Shown: piece after piece, positions 8,910 through 16,501 of the stretch | Layout: the number at the start of each line of letters is the position of its first letter | How positions within the stretch are numbered: the first letter of the stretch is position 1 | Source: an uncultured Alphaproteobacteria bacterium | GTDB lineage: Bacteria > Pseudomonadota > Alphaproteobacteria > HIMB59 > GCA-002718135 | Direction: 5' to 3' | Assembly: GCA_902620425.1 (NCBI GenBank) | Contig: CACNHX010000001.1 | Coordinates: 157,471 to 221,470, forward strand | DNA length: 64,000 nt | The notes under the pieces: generated by a model | Databases searched by the model: none | Seen by the model: only the letters and a program-made list of their open reading frames with translations | What the model was told of the DNA's origin: nothing | Program-made: the position numbers and the translations under genes

Positions 8910-10059
8910 GTGGAATTATTAGATCATCAATATTTTTAGAATGATGTGTAATTTGTTCGTATCCTTCTTTTGTTATAATAAAACTATCACCAACTTGTGA
9001 TCTAAAATTATTTGCACTTGCCCCGCCATCAACGGCAAATACCATTCCAGGCTCAAGTACTGTTTTATTACCAACTACTAATTGTGGTTCCTCTAAAAAG
9101 CTAAAGCCTGTACCTCTTCCACATCGAAATGTAGGATAAGGGTATCCCTCAGACTGTATAGTATCTGCATAAGCAGCATGAACTTCTTCAGCTGTTACTC
9201 CAGGGCCAAGAATTTCAAGAGCAGCTTTTTGAGATTTAACTGCAGTCTCAAAAGCTTTTATTTGTTCATCGGATTGAATTTCTTCTACCCAAAATATTCT
9301 GTCAAAACCTAATTTAAACCTATGGAAATTTGTAGAACCACAATAACATACGAATACGGGATCACCTTTTTTTATAATTTTGGTTGAAGCACGATGGTGA
9401 GTTTTAGGTAAATCATGACCCGATGTCATAACAGGTAAAAAGTGAATATTTGGAGACATATTGATATTATCAGGATAAAATTCTTTTAAAAGATCTGCAG
9501 CTTTTCTTGTTCCAGCTTGTGTTTGTGCAAGTGCAACCTCATACTCAGGAACATTATGGCCAATTGTTTTTTTTGCTGCCTCCATCATAGCCATACCAAC
9601 TTCGCCGGCATGACGAGCTATATTCAATTCATGATTAGATTTAATCATTCTTATATTATCTATTAATTTGGTTAAATCCCCAGGATGGTCTTTAAGTAAT
9701 TCGTCTAAATAACTCTTAACCATTGGGTTAATTTTAAATTTTTCAATAAAAATATTTTTATGCTGATTGATGATTTGAGGTAATAATTCTCTCCATTCAT
9801 TTCCAATACCATCATTCCATGTTTCAACCATATCTACAGGACAAGATTCTGGTACTAATAAAACATCAAGAAGAGGTGTAATTAAATAAGTTTTATGATC
9901 ATTTGAAACAACTAATAATGTTGGTCGATAAAAATCCATATGAAGGAAGTCATGGTATCCTGTGAAATAATATATCGAGTCATCATCAGTTATAATTGAG
10001 AGATCAATATTGTTCTCAGACATTTTTTTCTTTAGTTTATTTAAGTTTTCAGAAAACAT
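8902..10059 (-). CDS. M24 (creatinase/aminopeptidase P fold) protein lacking metal ligands
   Basis: The 385-residue protein has the two-domain creatinase/prolidase layout: an N-terminal domain (YYFTGYHDFLHMDFYRP near residue 28) and a C-terminal pita-bread domain. The positions that bind two metals in M24 peptidases are replaced. The first Asp motif reads CYCGSTNFHRFKLGFDR; the GHGIG His region reads CGRGTGFSF; the first Glu motif reads PGMVFAVDGG; and the last reads RSQVGDSFI. That points to a non-metal hydrolase of the creatinase or ectoine-hydrolase kind rather than a peptidase. It does not closely match the DoeA N-terminus I remember (MAWLTGYDGWSFYVHQ). It sits directly after the M20 gene. 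Confidence 0.82.
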   Translation of the reverse strand: MFSENLNKLKKKMSENNIDLSIITDDDSIYYFTGYHDFLHMDFYRPTLLVVSNDHKTYLITPLLDVLLVPESCPVDMVETWNDGIGNEWRELLPQIINQHKNIFIEKFKINPMVKSYLDELLKDHPGDLTKLIDNIRMIKSNHELNIARHAGEVGMAMMEAAKKTIGHNVPEYEVALAQTQAGTRKAADLLKEFYPDNINMSPNIHFLPVMTSGHDLPKTHHRASTKIIKKGDPVFVCYCGSTNFHRFKLGFDRIFWVEEIQSDEQIKAFETAVKSQKAALEILGPGVTAEEVHAAYADTIQSEGYPYPTFRCGRGTGFSFLEEPQLVVGNKTVLEPGMVFAVDGGASANNFRSQVGDSFIITKEGYEQITHHSKNIDDLIIPHG

Positions 10060-11214
10060 TTATTTTAATTGTTGTTCTACCAATTCAGTCCAATATGAAG
10101 AACCTATGACTAATAATTCGTCATTAAAATCATAATTATCAGCATGTAAAGGTCTGGAATGCTGCTCTGATGTTCCGTTACCCATTAAAACAAAGCAGCC
10201 AGGTTTTTCATTTGCCATAACAGAAAAATCTTCTGAGAATAAACGTGGTTCTATATTACCATTACATTTATCATTACCAAGTAAAGAAACTGCAGCTTTT
10301 GTTGCAGACTCAGTTTGATTTTTTGAATTAAAAGTTACAGGACAGGCTGTTTCATATTTAACACTACCATTAACACCATGTGCATTGCAAATCCCTTCGA
10401 CAATTTGTAACATTTTTGAAGCAATTTTTTCATTTGTTTCTTTTGATAAAGCTCTCGCGTCACCAGTCATTTTTACCATACCTGGCAGAACATTCTTTTT
10501 ACCATCGGTTATAAATTCAGTAATAGATACTATACCATTGTCTGCTGGATTTAATTTCCTAGACACTATCGATTGAAGTGCTACAGCTATTTGAGAACCA
10601 ACAGTTATTGCATCTACCCCCATATGAGGTAATGCAGCGTGCCCGCCTTTAGTTTTTATTTCAATTTCAAATAAATTTTCGCTGGCTGTAATAGCTCCAT
10701 TTCTTGTACCAAATGTTCCAATTTCCATGTTAGGAATATTGTGCATAGCGTAAACTTCATCAATGTTAAATTTATCAAACAATCCTTCATCTATCATTGT
10801 TCTTGCACCAAATGTATTCTCTTCATCAGGTTGAAAAATAAAATATACCGTACCGTTAAAGTTACCTTTTTCTGATAAATATTTTGCTGCACCTAATAAC
10901 ATTGTTGTGTGACCATCATGTCCACATGCATGCATTCTGTTATCAAACTTGGACTTATAACTAAACTTATTAGTTTCATGTATAGGAAGAGCATCCATGT
11001 CAGCTCTTATACCTATTGATTTTGAACTATTTCCTTTTTTTAAAATTCCAACTACTCCAGTTCTGGCAATACCAGAATGAACTTCTATTCCAAATTCTTT
11101 TAGAAGTGTTGACACTTTTGCAGCAGCATACTCTTCTTCAAAACTTAATTGTGGGTGCATATGAAGATCATGACGCCATTCTACTAATTGGTTATGTAAT
11201 GACTGAGTTTTCAT
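10060..11214 (-). CDS. M20-family amidohydrolase / deacylase
   Basis: This 384-residue metal-dependent amidohydrolase is of the hippurate hydrolase / N-acyl amino acid deacylase type. Visible motifs are WRHDLHMHPQLSFEE at the N-terminus, GIRADMDALP, HACGHDGHTTMLLG with two metal-binding histidines, and QPDEE with the catalytic glutamates. A lid domain with a GGHAALPHMGVDA segment follows. It starts three bases after the PLP-enzyme gene and abuts the M24 gene. In ectoine breakdown an acetyl group must be removed from N-acetyl-diaminobutyrate. The known enzyme is DoeB, from a different family, and this gene may supply the deacylase step instead. That role is inferred from position only. Confidence 0.86.
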   Translation of the reverse strand: MKTQSLHNQLVEWRHDLHMHPQLSFEEEYAAAKVSTLLKEFGIEVHSGIARTGVVGILKKGNSSKSIGIRADMDALPIHETNKFSYKSKFDNRMHACGHDGHTTMLLGAAKYLSEKGNFNGTVYFIFQPDEENTFGARTMIDEGLFDKFNIDEVYAMHNIPNMEIGTFGTRNGAITASENLFEIEIKTKGGHAALPHMGVDAITVGSQIAVALQSIVSRKLNPADNGIVSITEFITDGKKNVLPGMVKMTGDARALSKETNEKIASKMLQIVEGICNAHGVNGSVKYETACPVTFNSKNQTESATKAAVSLLGNDKCNGNIEPRLFSEDFSVMANEKPGCFVLMGNGTSEQHSRPLHADNYDFNDELLVIGSSYWTELVEQQLK

Positions 11215-11217
11215 AAC

Positions 11218-12660
11218 CTACATTTTATTAAATTCTTTAATCTTATTGTCTAGAGAAAGCATATATTCATAATGTGAATTCCAAAATTTTTGATCTTTTC
11301 TTTTTTCAAATTCTTCAAGACTTACACCTTGTTGCTCTACCCAAGTAAAGTAACCTAAATTAAATATTCTTTTCTTGTCCAGGTAAGAAAGTTCTAGCAT
11401 ATTATCAGTAGATATTCCTGATAGGTGTTTTCCAAATAGTTCAGCACAAACTATTTCATCATAATTATTTTTAAAATCAGCAATGGTCTTATTTAATTCT
11501 GACATGTATAAATCTGCACCATCTGTAGCGACCGTTATAATTGCGTCATCACTATTTAAATCCATATATTTAGCTAGTTTTATTGATGCCAATATATTTG
11601 CTATTGCTGAAAAGCCAAATTCAGTAAGTCGTGAAACAAAATCAGGCTCAAAATTTTTTTTCTCAATTAAAAACTTTTTTCCTATTTCAGTATTAAAAAT
11701 CATATTTAGATTATTGGTAGCTTGATCAGAGACATCTACGACAAAATCTGTATTCATTACATTATGAATAAGGGGGACATGTTTGTCACCAACTCCTTGT
11801 ATATTATGTTCACCATAACCGCCATGAAGCAAAGTTGGGCACTCCAAAGCTTCAACAACTGCAATCTTCGTCTGTAATTTATCTTTAAGATAATCTCCTG
11901 CTGCTAGAGTACCACTTGATCCTGAAGCACTTACGTAAAACCTAGGGGTTAAATTACTGTTACCTTTAACTTTAAGAAATGATTTTTCAAAAGATGGACC
12001 GGTTACAGAACGATGAATGCCATAGTTATAATACTCATCAAATTGATTTATGATATCATTTTGATTATCTTTTTTTAATTCATTACAAGCATCGTAAATT
12101 TCTTTAACATTACTTTCTGTGCCTTTTGTCTTTATGATATTTTTTTTATCTTCAACCCAATTATTCAACCATTCAAATCTCTCATTACTCATTCCTTCAG
12201 GAAGTATTGCAATACTATTTAGACCCATTATCCGAGATATTGCTACTCCACCCCGGCAATAATTTCCTGTTGAAGGCCAAACTGCTTTATGTTTTTCATA
12301 ATCAAAAGTACCATTCAATATTCTTGGAAGCAAACAACCATAAGCTGCCAAAACTTTATGAGCTGTTATTAAGGGAAAATATCGTCCCATATTTACAATT
12401 ATCTTTGCCTTAACACCTGTAAATTCTGTTGGAAGCACAATATATTCAGGCTCATTTCCAAAACCTGATTGATCTCTTTTATTAAACCAATGAACTCTAA
12501 AGAGGTTAAGAGGATTGATATCATTATTATTTATTTTTTTTAGAGAATTTTTAATATCATCATTAATAATTTGAGGGTCTTGAAGTTCACTTATACTTGG
12601 TAAGACAACACCTTTTGATTTGAAGTAATCAGATGTTTTTTTTATTATTGCTTTATTCAT
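11218..12660 (-). CDS. Fold-type II PLP-dependent enzyme of unknown substrate
   Basis: The 480-residue protein belongs to the tryptophan synthase beta / threonine synthase superfamily. The probable PLP lysine lies in LITAHKVLAAYG (near residue 122). A substrate-loop motif WPSTGNYCRGGVAIS follows near 149, and a phosphate-binding SASGSSGTLAAGDYL near 262. It is longer than threonine dehydratases and cysteine synthases, with an extended N-terminus (first 90 residues) and a C-terminal extension containing WVEQQGVSLEEF. Such enzymes typically carry out beta-elimination or replacement on amino acids. It is three bases from eutC upstream and three from the M20 gene downstream. Exact substrate unknown. 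Confidence 0.75.
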   Translation of the reverse strand: MNKAIIKKTSDYFKSKGVVLPSISELQDPQIINDDIKNSLKKINNNDINPLNLFRVHWFNKRDQSGFGNEPEYIVLPTEFTGVKAKIIVNMGRYFPLITAHKVLAAYGCLLPRILNGTFDYEKHKAVWPSTGNYCRGGVAISRIMGLNSIAILPEGMSNERFEWLNNWVEDKKNIIKTKGTESNVKEIYDACNELKKDNQNDIINQFDEYYNYGIHRSVTGPSFEKSFLKVKGNSNLTPRFYVSASGSSGTLAAGDYLKDKLQTKIAVVEALECPTLLHGGYGEHNIQGVGDKHVPLIHNVMNTDFVVDVSDQATNNLNMIFNTEIGKKFLIEKKNFEPDFVSRLTEFGFSAIANILASIKLAKYMDLNSDDAIITVATDGADLYMSELNKTIADFKNNYDEIVCAELFGKHLSGISTDNMLELSYLDKKRIFNLGYFTWVEQQGVSLEEFEKRKDQKFWNSHYEYMLSLDNKIKEFNKM

Positions 12661-12663
12661 AAA

Positions 12664-13638
12664 TTAAATATTGATGCCTAAATTATTTGTTTTACAAAGA
12701 TTATAAGCAAATCTTGCTATTGCAGTATCTTGTACGCCAGTTCCTGTCAAATCACATATCGTTATATCTTCTTTATTTTTTCTTCCTAATCTTGGATCGT
12801 TAATAATATCGCCAAGTTCATTAAATTTTTCTTTAGAAGAAATTATATTTTGTTTTAAAGCATGATGTAATTCACCCAAAAGACTTGTTTGTAATTGATT
12901 GTCGGGCACATATTGATCACAATATTTTAACATATGAGGATCTAATTCGTTTTTTTGTTCTGCATCTGATCCCATTGCTGTTATGTGGGTTCCTTTTTTT
13001 ATCCAATCAAATTCTAATAGAGGTTTTTTGCTAGGAGTCGTTGTAACGATTATTTCTGATAAACTTGCCAATTCCTTGCAAGAAGAAGCTACATACAAAT
13101 CTAAATCTAAATCTTTAAAACTTTTTATAAATTGATTTGCTTTTATTTTATCTCTTGACCAGACTATTATTTTATTAATTTTTCTAACTAACATTATTGC
13201 TTGCAGTTGTAATCTCGCTTGTATTCCAGCTCCAATAATACCTACAGAATTAGCATTTTGATTTGATAAATATTTTGTAGCTATTGCTCCTGCTATAGCT
13301 GTTCTAGTATCTGTAAGATAACCTTCATCCAATAAAACAGATTTTACAACTCCAGTCTTTGAATCTAATAAAACCATCAGTCCATTACTAGATGGCAAAC
13401 CAAGTTTTGGATTATCAAAAAAACCAGAAGCGATTTTTATTGCAAAACTATCAAGACCCTCAACATATGCAGCTTTCACATCTGATTCACCATGATATTT
13501 TTCAATATCTATTCTCATTATAGGTGGCATCATTACCAAACCCTTTGATAAACTTTTAAATGCTTCCTCTATTATTGGTATGAGATTTTTATTCAAATCT
13601 ACATGTTGAATAATATCATTTTTATTAAGGATGAGCAT
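12664..13638 (-). CDS. eutC: EutC-type ornithine cyclodeaminase/mu-crystallin family protein
   Basis: The 324-residue NAD(P)-dependent protein of the ornithine cyclodeaminase/mu-crystallin family resembles EutC of hydroxyectoine utilisation. Key segments are GLDSFAIKIASGFFDNPKLG, GYLTDTRTAIAGAIA, the dinucleotide-binding GIIGAGIQARLQL and a C-terminal ICDLTGTGVQDTAIARFA. EutC acts with EutA and EutB to convert 5-hydroxyectoine to ectoine, probably by reducing an imine-type intermediate. It overlaps eutB by 14 bases. The iminosuccinate reductase BhcD of the beta-hydroxyaspartate pathway is a relative, so that activity is the main alternative. Confidence 0.83.
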   Translation of the reverse strand: MLILNKNDIIQHVDLNKNLIPIIEEAFKSLSKGLVMMPPIMRIDIEKYHGESDVKAAYVEGLDSFAIKIASGFFDNPKLGLPSSNGLMVLLDSKTGVVKSVLLDEGYLTDTRTAIAGAIATKYLSNQNANSVGIIGAGIQARLQLQAIMLVRKINKIIVWSRDKIKANQFIKSFKDLDLDLYVASSCKELASLSEIIVTTTPSKKPLLEFDWIKKGTHITAMGSDAEQKNELDPHMLKYCDQYVPDNQLQTSLLGELHHALKQNIISSKEKFNELGDIINDPRLGRKNKEDITICDLTGTGVQDTAIARFAYNLCKTNNLGINI

Positions 13639-14587
13639 GACTTAAAACTTTGTTAAACAATTCCGAGTCAATATTTCCACCACAAATTAAACAAATTATA
13701 TTCTTTCCTAAGTGCGATGTTAATTTTTCTTTAACAACCATTATACTTGTTGCTGCAGCGCCTTCAGATACAATTTTATGTTCTAAAAAGTTTATTCTAA
13801 TTCCCTCAGCTATTTTTTCTTCACTTACTAAAACAAAGTCATCAACGTATTGTTGTACAATATTAAAGGTAAATTTATTATCTAAACCAATACTACCCCC
13901 TAAACAATCAGCTAAAGTTTCAGTTTCCTCTACATCAACAGGCTTACCTTCTTTTAGACTTTCATACATTGAAGGGCCTCTTTCCATAGATACGGCAATA
14001 ATTTTTGTGTTAGGTTTTTGAAGTTTAATAGCCTGAGCAATTCCAGATATAAGACCGCCACCAGATGTTGGTATAATTACTGTATCAACTTCAGGAAATT
14101 CAGTAAGCATTTCAAGTCCAACTGTACCTTGACCTATAATAATATCTTCATCATCAAAAGGATGAATTAATGGGATATTTTTTTCTTTCGCAATTTGTTT
14201 AGCATGCAAATCAGCTTCATCACTATTCTTTCCAATAATTTCTACTTTAGCTCCTAATTTTTCAATAGCCTCTTTTCTATATTCTGGAACCATTGAAGAC
14301 ATGTATATTGTTGATTGAATGCCCAATACTTTTGAAGCATAAGCAACGCCTTTGCCATGATTGCCTGTAGAGACTGCGATTACTCCTTTGCTTTTGTCAT
14401 CTTCACTTAAAGAAAGAAGTTTATTAACAGCACCTCTTAACTTAAATGAACCAGTGATTTGAAAATTTTCTAACTTTAGTTTTACTGTAGTATTTTTTGA
14501 TAAGAAATTAGAATTAATTAATGGTGTATAATTAACATAAGGTAAAATTTTCTTATGCGCATCTTGTATTTGTTTAAGTGTAATCAA
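13625..14587 (-). CDS. eutB: EutB-type PLP-dependent dehydratase
   Basis: This 320-residue fold-type II PLP enzyme is of the serine/threonine dehydratase family. The PLP lysine is in ITGSFKLRGAVNKL (near residue 50). The phosphate-binding loop is TSGGGLISG, and STGNHGKGVAYAS is the substrate loop. ETLADCLGGSIGLDNKFTF is the segment I associate with EutB of hydroxyectoine utilisation. It would eliminate water from a hydroxylated intermediate. It lies 12 bases after eutA and overlaps eutC by 14. The beta-hydroxyaspartate dehydratase BhcB is a near relative and an alternative. The aldolase and aminotransferase of that pathway are not next to it. Confidence 0.84.
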   Translation of the reverse strand: MITLKQIQDAHKKILPYVNYTPLINSNFLSKNTTVKLKLENFQITGSFKLRGAVNKLLSLSEDDKSKGVIAVSTGNHGKGVAYASKVLGIQSTIYMSSMVPEYRKEAIEKLGAKVEIIGKNSDEADLHAKQIAKEKNIPLIHPFDDEDIIIGQGTVGLEMLTEFPEVDTVIIPTSGGGLISGIAQAIKLQKPNTKIIAVSMERGPSMYESLKEGKPVDVEETETLADCLGGSIGLDNKFTFNIVQQYVDDFVLVSEEKIAEGIRINFLEHKIVSEGAAATSIMVVKEKLTSHLGKNIICLICGGNIDSELFNKVLSHAHP

Positions 14588-14599
14588 TTTAAACCCTAT

Positions 14600-15355
14600 T
14601 TAATGTAATTTAAATAGGTTACCAAAACCATCAATTTTTTGATTAATATTAGATAATCTTAATGAATCCCAAATAATAGCTTGATTACTTGAAATGATAT
14701 CTGTGCTTAATTTTGACTCTAATGTTTCGATAATATCAATTACTTTTAATGCAGTACAAGAAACAAAAATACTATCAACATCTGTTAAATCAATTGAGGA
14801 AATTGTTTGCATTAAACTATCATGAGTAACTTTGGCAATTTCCGAATCATAATTTAAATTAAACGAACTAAATGATTTAATTTCAAATCCACTATCAATT
14901 AAATATTTGTAAACTTTAACATTAACATCTTTTGGATAAGGAGTAAGAACAGCAATTTTTTTATGGTTTAACAATTTAAGTGCTTTGACAGCTGCTGTAA
15001 TAGGTGTAGTAATTAAAGCATTGGGTTTAGCCTTGAATATTTCAGATTTTATTCTTTTTTCACCAATTTCAATAGTACCTGAAGTACATCCATACGCTAC
15101 AACTTGTATTTTTTCATTGGGTAGTATTTGTTTTGTTGTTTCTGTAAGATGATCAGCCATCCTCATATAATTTTCATGAGTTAGAGGATTTAAAAAAGGT
15201 ATCCTATTAAAAAATAGATCAACTGGTAAATTATGGCAAATTTTTCTAAAATCCTGCTCTATGGTAAAATCTGTTGATAGTGTAATTATACCAATTCTAG
15301 AAAAGTTTGTATTATGTAAATTGGCTTTAAAATTATTTTGATTAAAACTATCCAT
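14600..15355 (-). CDS. eutA: EutA-type Asp/Glu racemase-fold protein
   Basis: The 251-residue protein has the Asp/Glu racemase and arylmalonate decarboxylase fold. It has two cysteines in the expected places: VVAYGCTSGTIEIG (near residue 88) and IFVSCTALKVIDI (near 199). The N-terminus, RIGIITLSTDFTIEQDF, resembles EutA (maleate isomerase-like) of hydroxyectoine utilisation. EutA probably isomerises or epimerises the hydroxylated intermediate for EutB and EutC. The ATG overlaps the stop of the amidinotransferase gene (TAATG), so the two are coupled. Confidence 0.83.
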   Translation of the reverse strand: MDSFNQNNFKANLHNTNFSRIGIITLSTDFTIEQDFRKICHNLPVDLFFNRIPFLNPLTHENYMRMADHLTETTKQILPNEKIQVVAYGCTSGTIEIGEKRIKSEIFKAKPNALITTPITAAVKALKLLNHKKIAVLTPYPKDVNVKVYKYLIDSGFEIKSFSSFNLNYDSEIAKVTHDSLMQTISSIDLTDVDSIFVSCTALKVIDIIETLESKLSTDIISSNQAIIWDSLRLSNINQKIDGFGNLFKLH

Positions 15356-16458
15356 TATTGATTTGGAAAATAATCCTCACACTCACCCTCTCTATGAACA
15401 TCAGTAGTGGCACAATGTAAACTACCCCCAAATGCATAAACGTCTCTAAAAGGAACTGGAATAACATCTAATCCAAAACTTTCCATTTGTTTGATCATTT
15501 TTTCTTCAGTTGCCTCGACGCATATAGTTTTAGGATCAATTATCAAAACGTTCATTGATAACCAGATTGATGAATAACACATAGGTGGTGGACTATTATG
15601 AATGGAAGGTGCCGCTTCATGAATTTCCCATTTATTATCATCGAAAATTTTTCTTTGCTCTGATGATATTTTTCTATTGGGATTAATAATTATAACCCCT
15701 GGTTTAATAGGAGTAAAACATGCATCAATGTGAGTTGGAATTAAATCACCTGGTAAATTAATTTGATGTACGCGATGATTTGGATAGTGTCTTCTTAACC
15801 ACTCTAAGCCACTTAAATTTGATGTAAAATTGTTATGATAAAAAAGATCTTTTCCAAAGCGTAAAATTTCTGCTGCATCAAAAAGTGGTTCTTTTTCTGT
15901 CAATATCATGTCTCTATTTTCGATTTTTTTATATCGTTCTTCTTCCGTTATGCCTTCAGGAAGATAATTAGACTTATATGATTGATTAGTTAATCTTGGT
16001 TTAGGTGCCGATTCCCATCTCATATTTTTATCTTCTGAATAATATTTTTCAAGTAGTGGTCTATAAGCAAGGTATTCAAACCATCTACATCTATAAGACA
16101 TTGGCGCCTCCAGCATTTCATTTCCTACAGTAAGAATAACATCTCTAGGAGGCATACAACCAAACATACCATCATTAGACCAATCAGGTGTCTCGATACT
16201 CTGAGAAAAATCAATAGGTGTTGGTCTATCAACTTTTATATTTAGAGAATTTAAAATTTTAACAAAGTTTTCTAATTGTATATTTGCTTTATCAATTGAT
16301 TCTTTTGAACGTGGTCCATGAGATCCTGCCATACCACTATCTTTACTAATTTTTGGTTCAAGCGCTGGTTCCATTGGAGGTATGTTGGCATTTTCAACTG
16401 CTCCAACTATAACATGTTTTAATGGATCCCATTCATTCCAAGAATTAACTATTGTCAT
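15355..16458 (-). CDS. Glycine amidinotransferase-like protein
   Basis: The 367-residue enzyme is of the arginine:glycine amidinotransferase family, a cysteine-dependent guanidino-group enzyme of the penten fold. The N-terminus WNEWDPLKHVIVGAVENANIP is characteristic. The catalytic His is in IPTHIDACFTPI and the nucleophilic Cys in the C-terminal GGSLHCATTDVHREG. A Shine-Dalgarno AAGGA precedes the ATG by about seven bases. It is the first gene of the eut-like operon. Known relatives move an amidino group from arginine to an amine or hydrolyse it. Its presence beside eutABC is not part of the described ectoine operons and its substrate here is unknown. Confidence 0.85.
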   Translation of the reverse strand: MTIVNSWNEWDPLKHVIVGAVENANIPPMEPALEPKISKDSGMAGSHGPRSKESIDKANIQLENFVKILNSLNIKVDRPTPIDFSQSIETPDWSNDGMFGCMPPRDVILTVGNEMLEAPMSYRCRWFEYLAYRPLLEKYYSEDKNMRWESAPKPRLTNQSYKSNYLPEGITEEERYKKIENRDMILTEKEPLFDAAEILRFGKDLFYHNNFTSNLSGLEWLRRHYPNHRVHQINLPGDLIPTHIDACFTPIKPGVIIINPNRKISSEQRKIFDDNKWEIHEAAPSIHNSPPPMCYSSIWLSMNVLIIDPKTICVEATEEKMIKQMESFGLDVIPVPFRDVYAFGGSLHCATTDVHREGECEDYFPNQ

Positions 16459-16501
16459 TATATTTTCCTTAATTTAAAACTATGCATTATAATTAAAATA
16501 T
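16459..16501. promoter_or_regulatory. Divergent promoter region, amidinotransferase operon / aldehyde dehydrogenase
   Basis: Only 43 bases separate the two start codons. On the plus strand a perfect TATAAT lies at 16488-16493. Initiation about seven bases later would fall one or two bases before the ATG at 16502, which has no ribosome site. The aldehyde dehydrogenase mRNA may therefore be nearly leaderless. No convincing -35 box accompanies it. The leftward gene has an AAGGA ribosome site inside the same spacer, and its promoter must overlap the start of the neighbour. Confidence 0.42.

Noticed and set aside
8902..10059. Naming the M24 gene doeA
   Set aside because: The N-terminal signature I associate with ectoine hydrolase (LTGYDGWSFYVHQ) is not present. 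The resemblance is limited to the fold and the lack of metal ligands.
12664..14587. BhcB-BhcD of the beta-hydroxyaspartate pathway
   Set aside because: The families are the same, but the EutB segment ETLADCLGGSIGLDN, the adjoining EutA, and the absence of the aldolase and aminotransferase nearby favour the EutABC reading. It is kept as an alternative in the gene entries.
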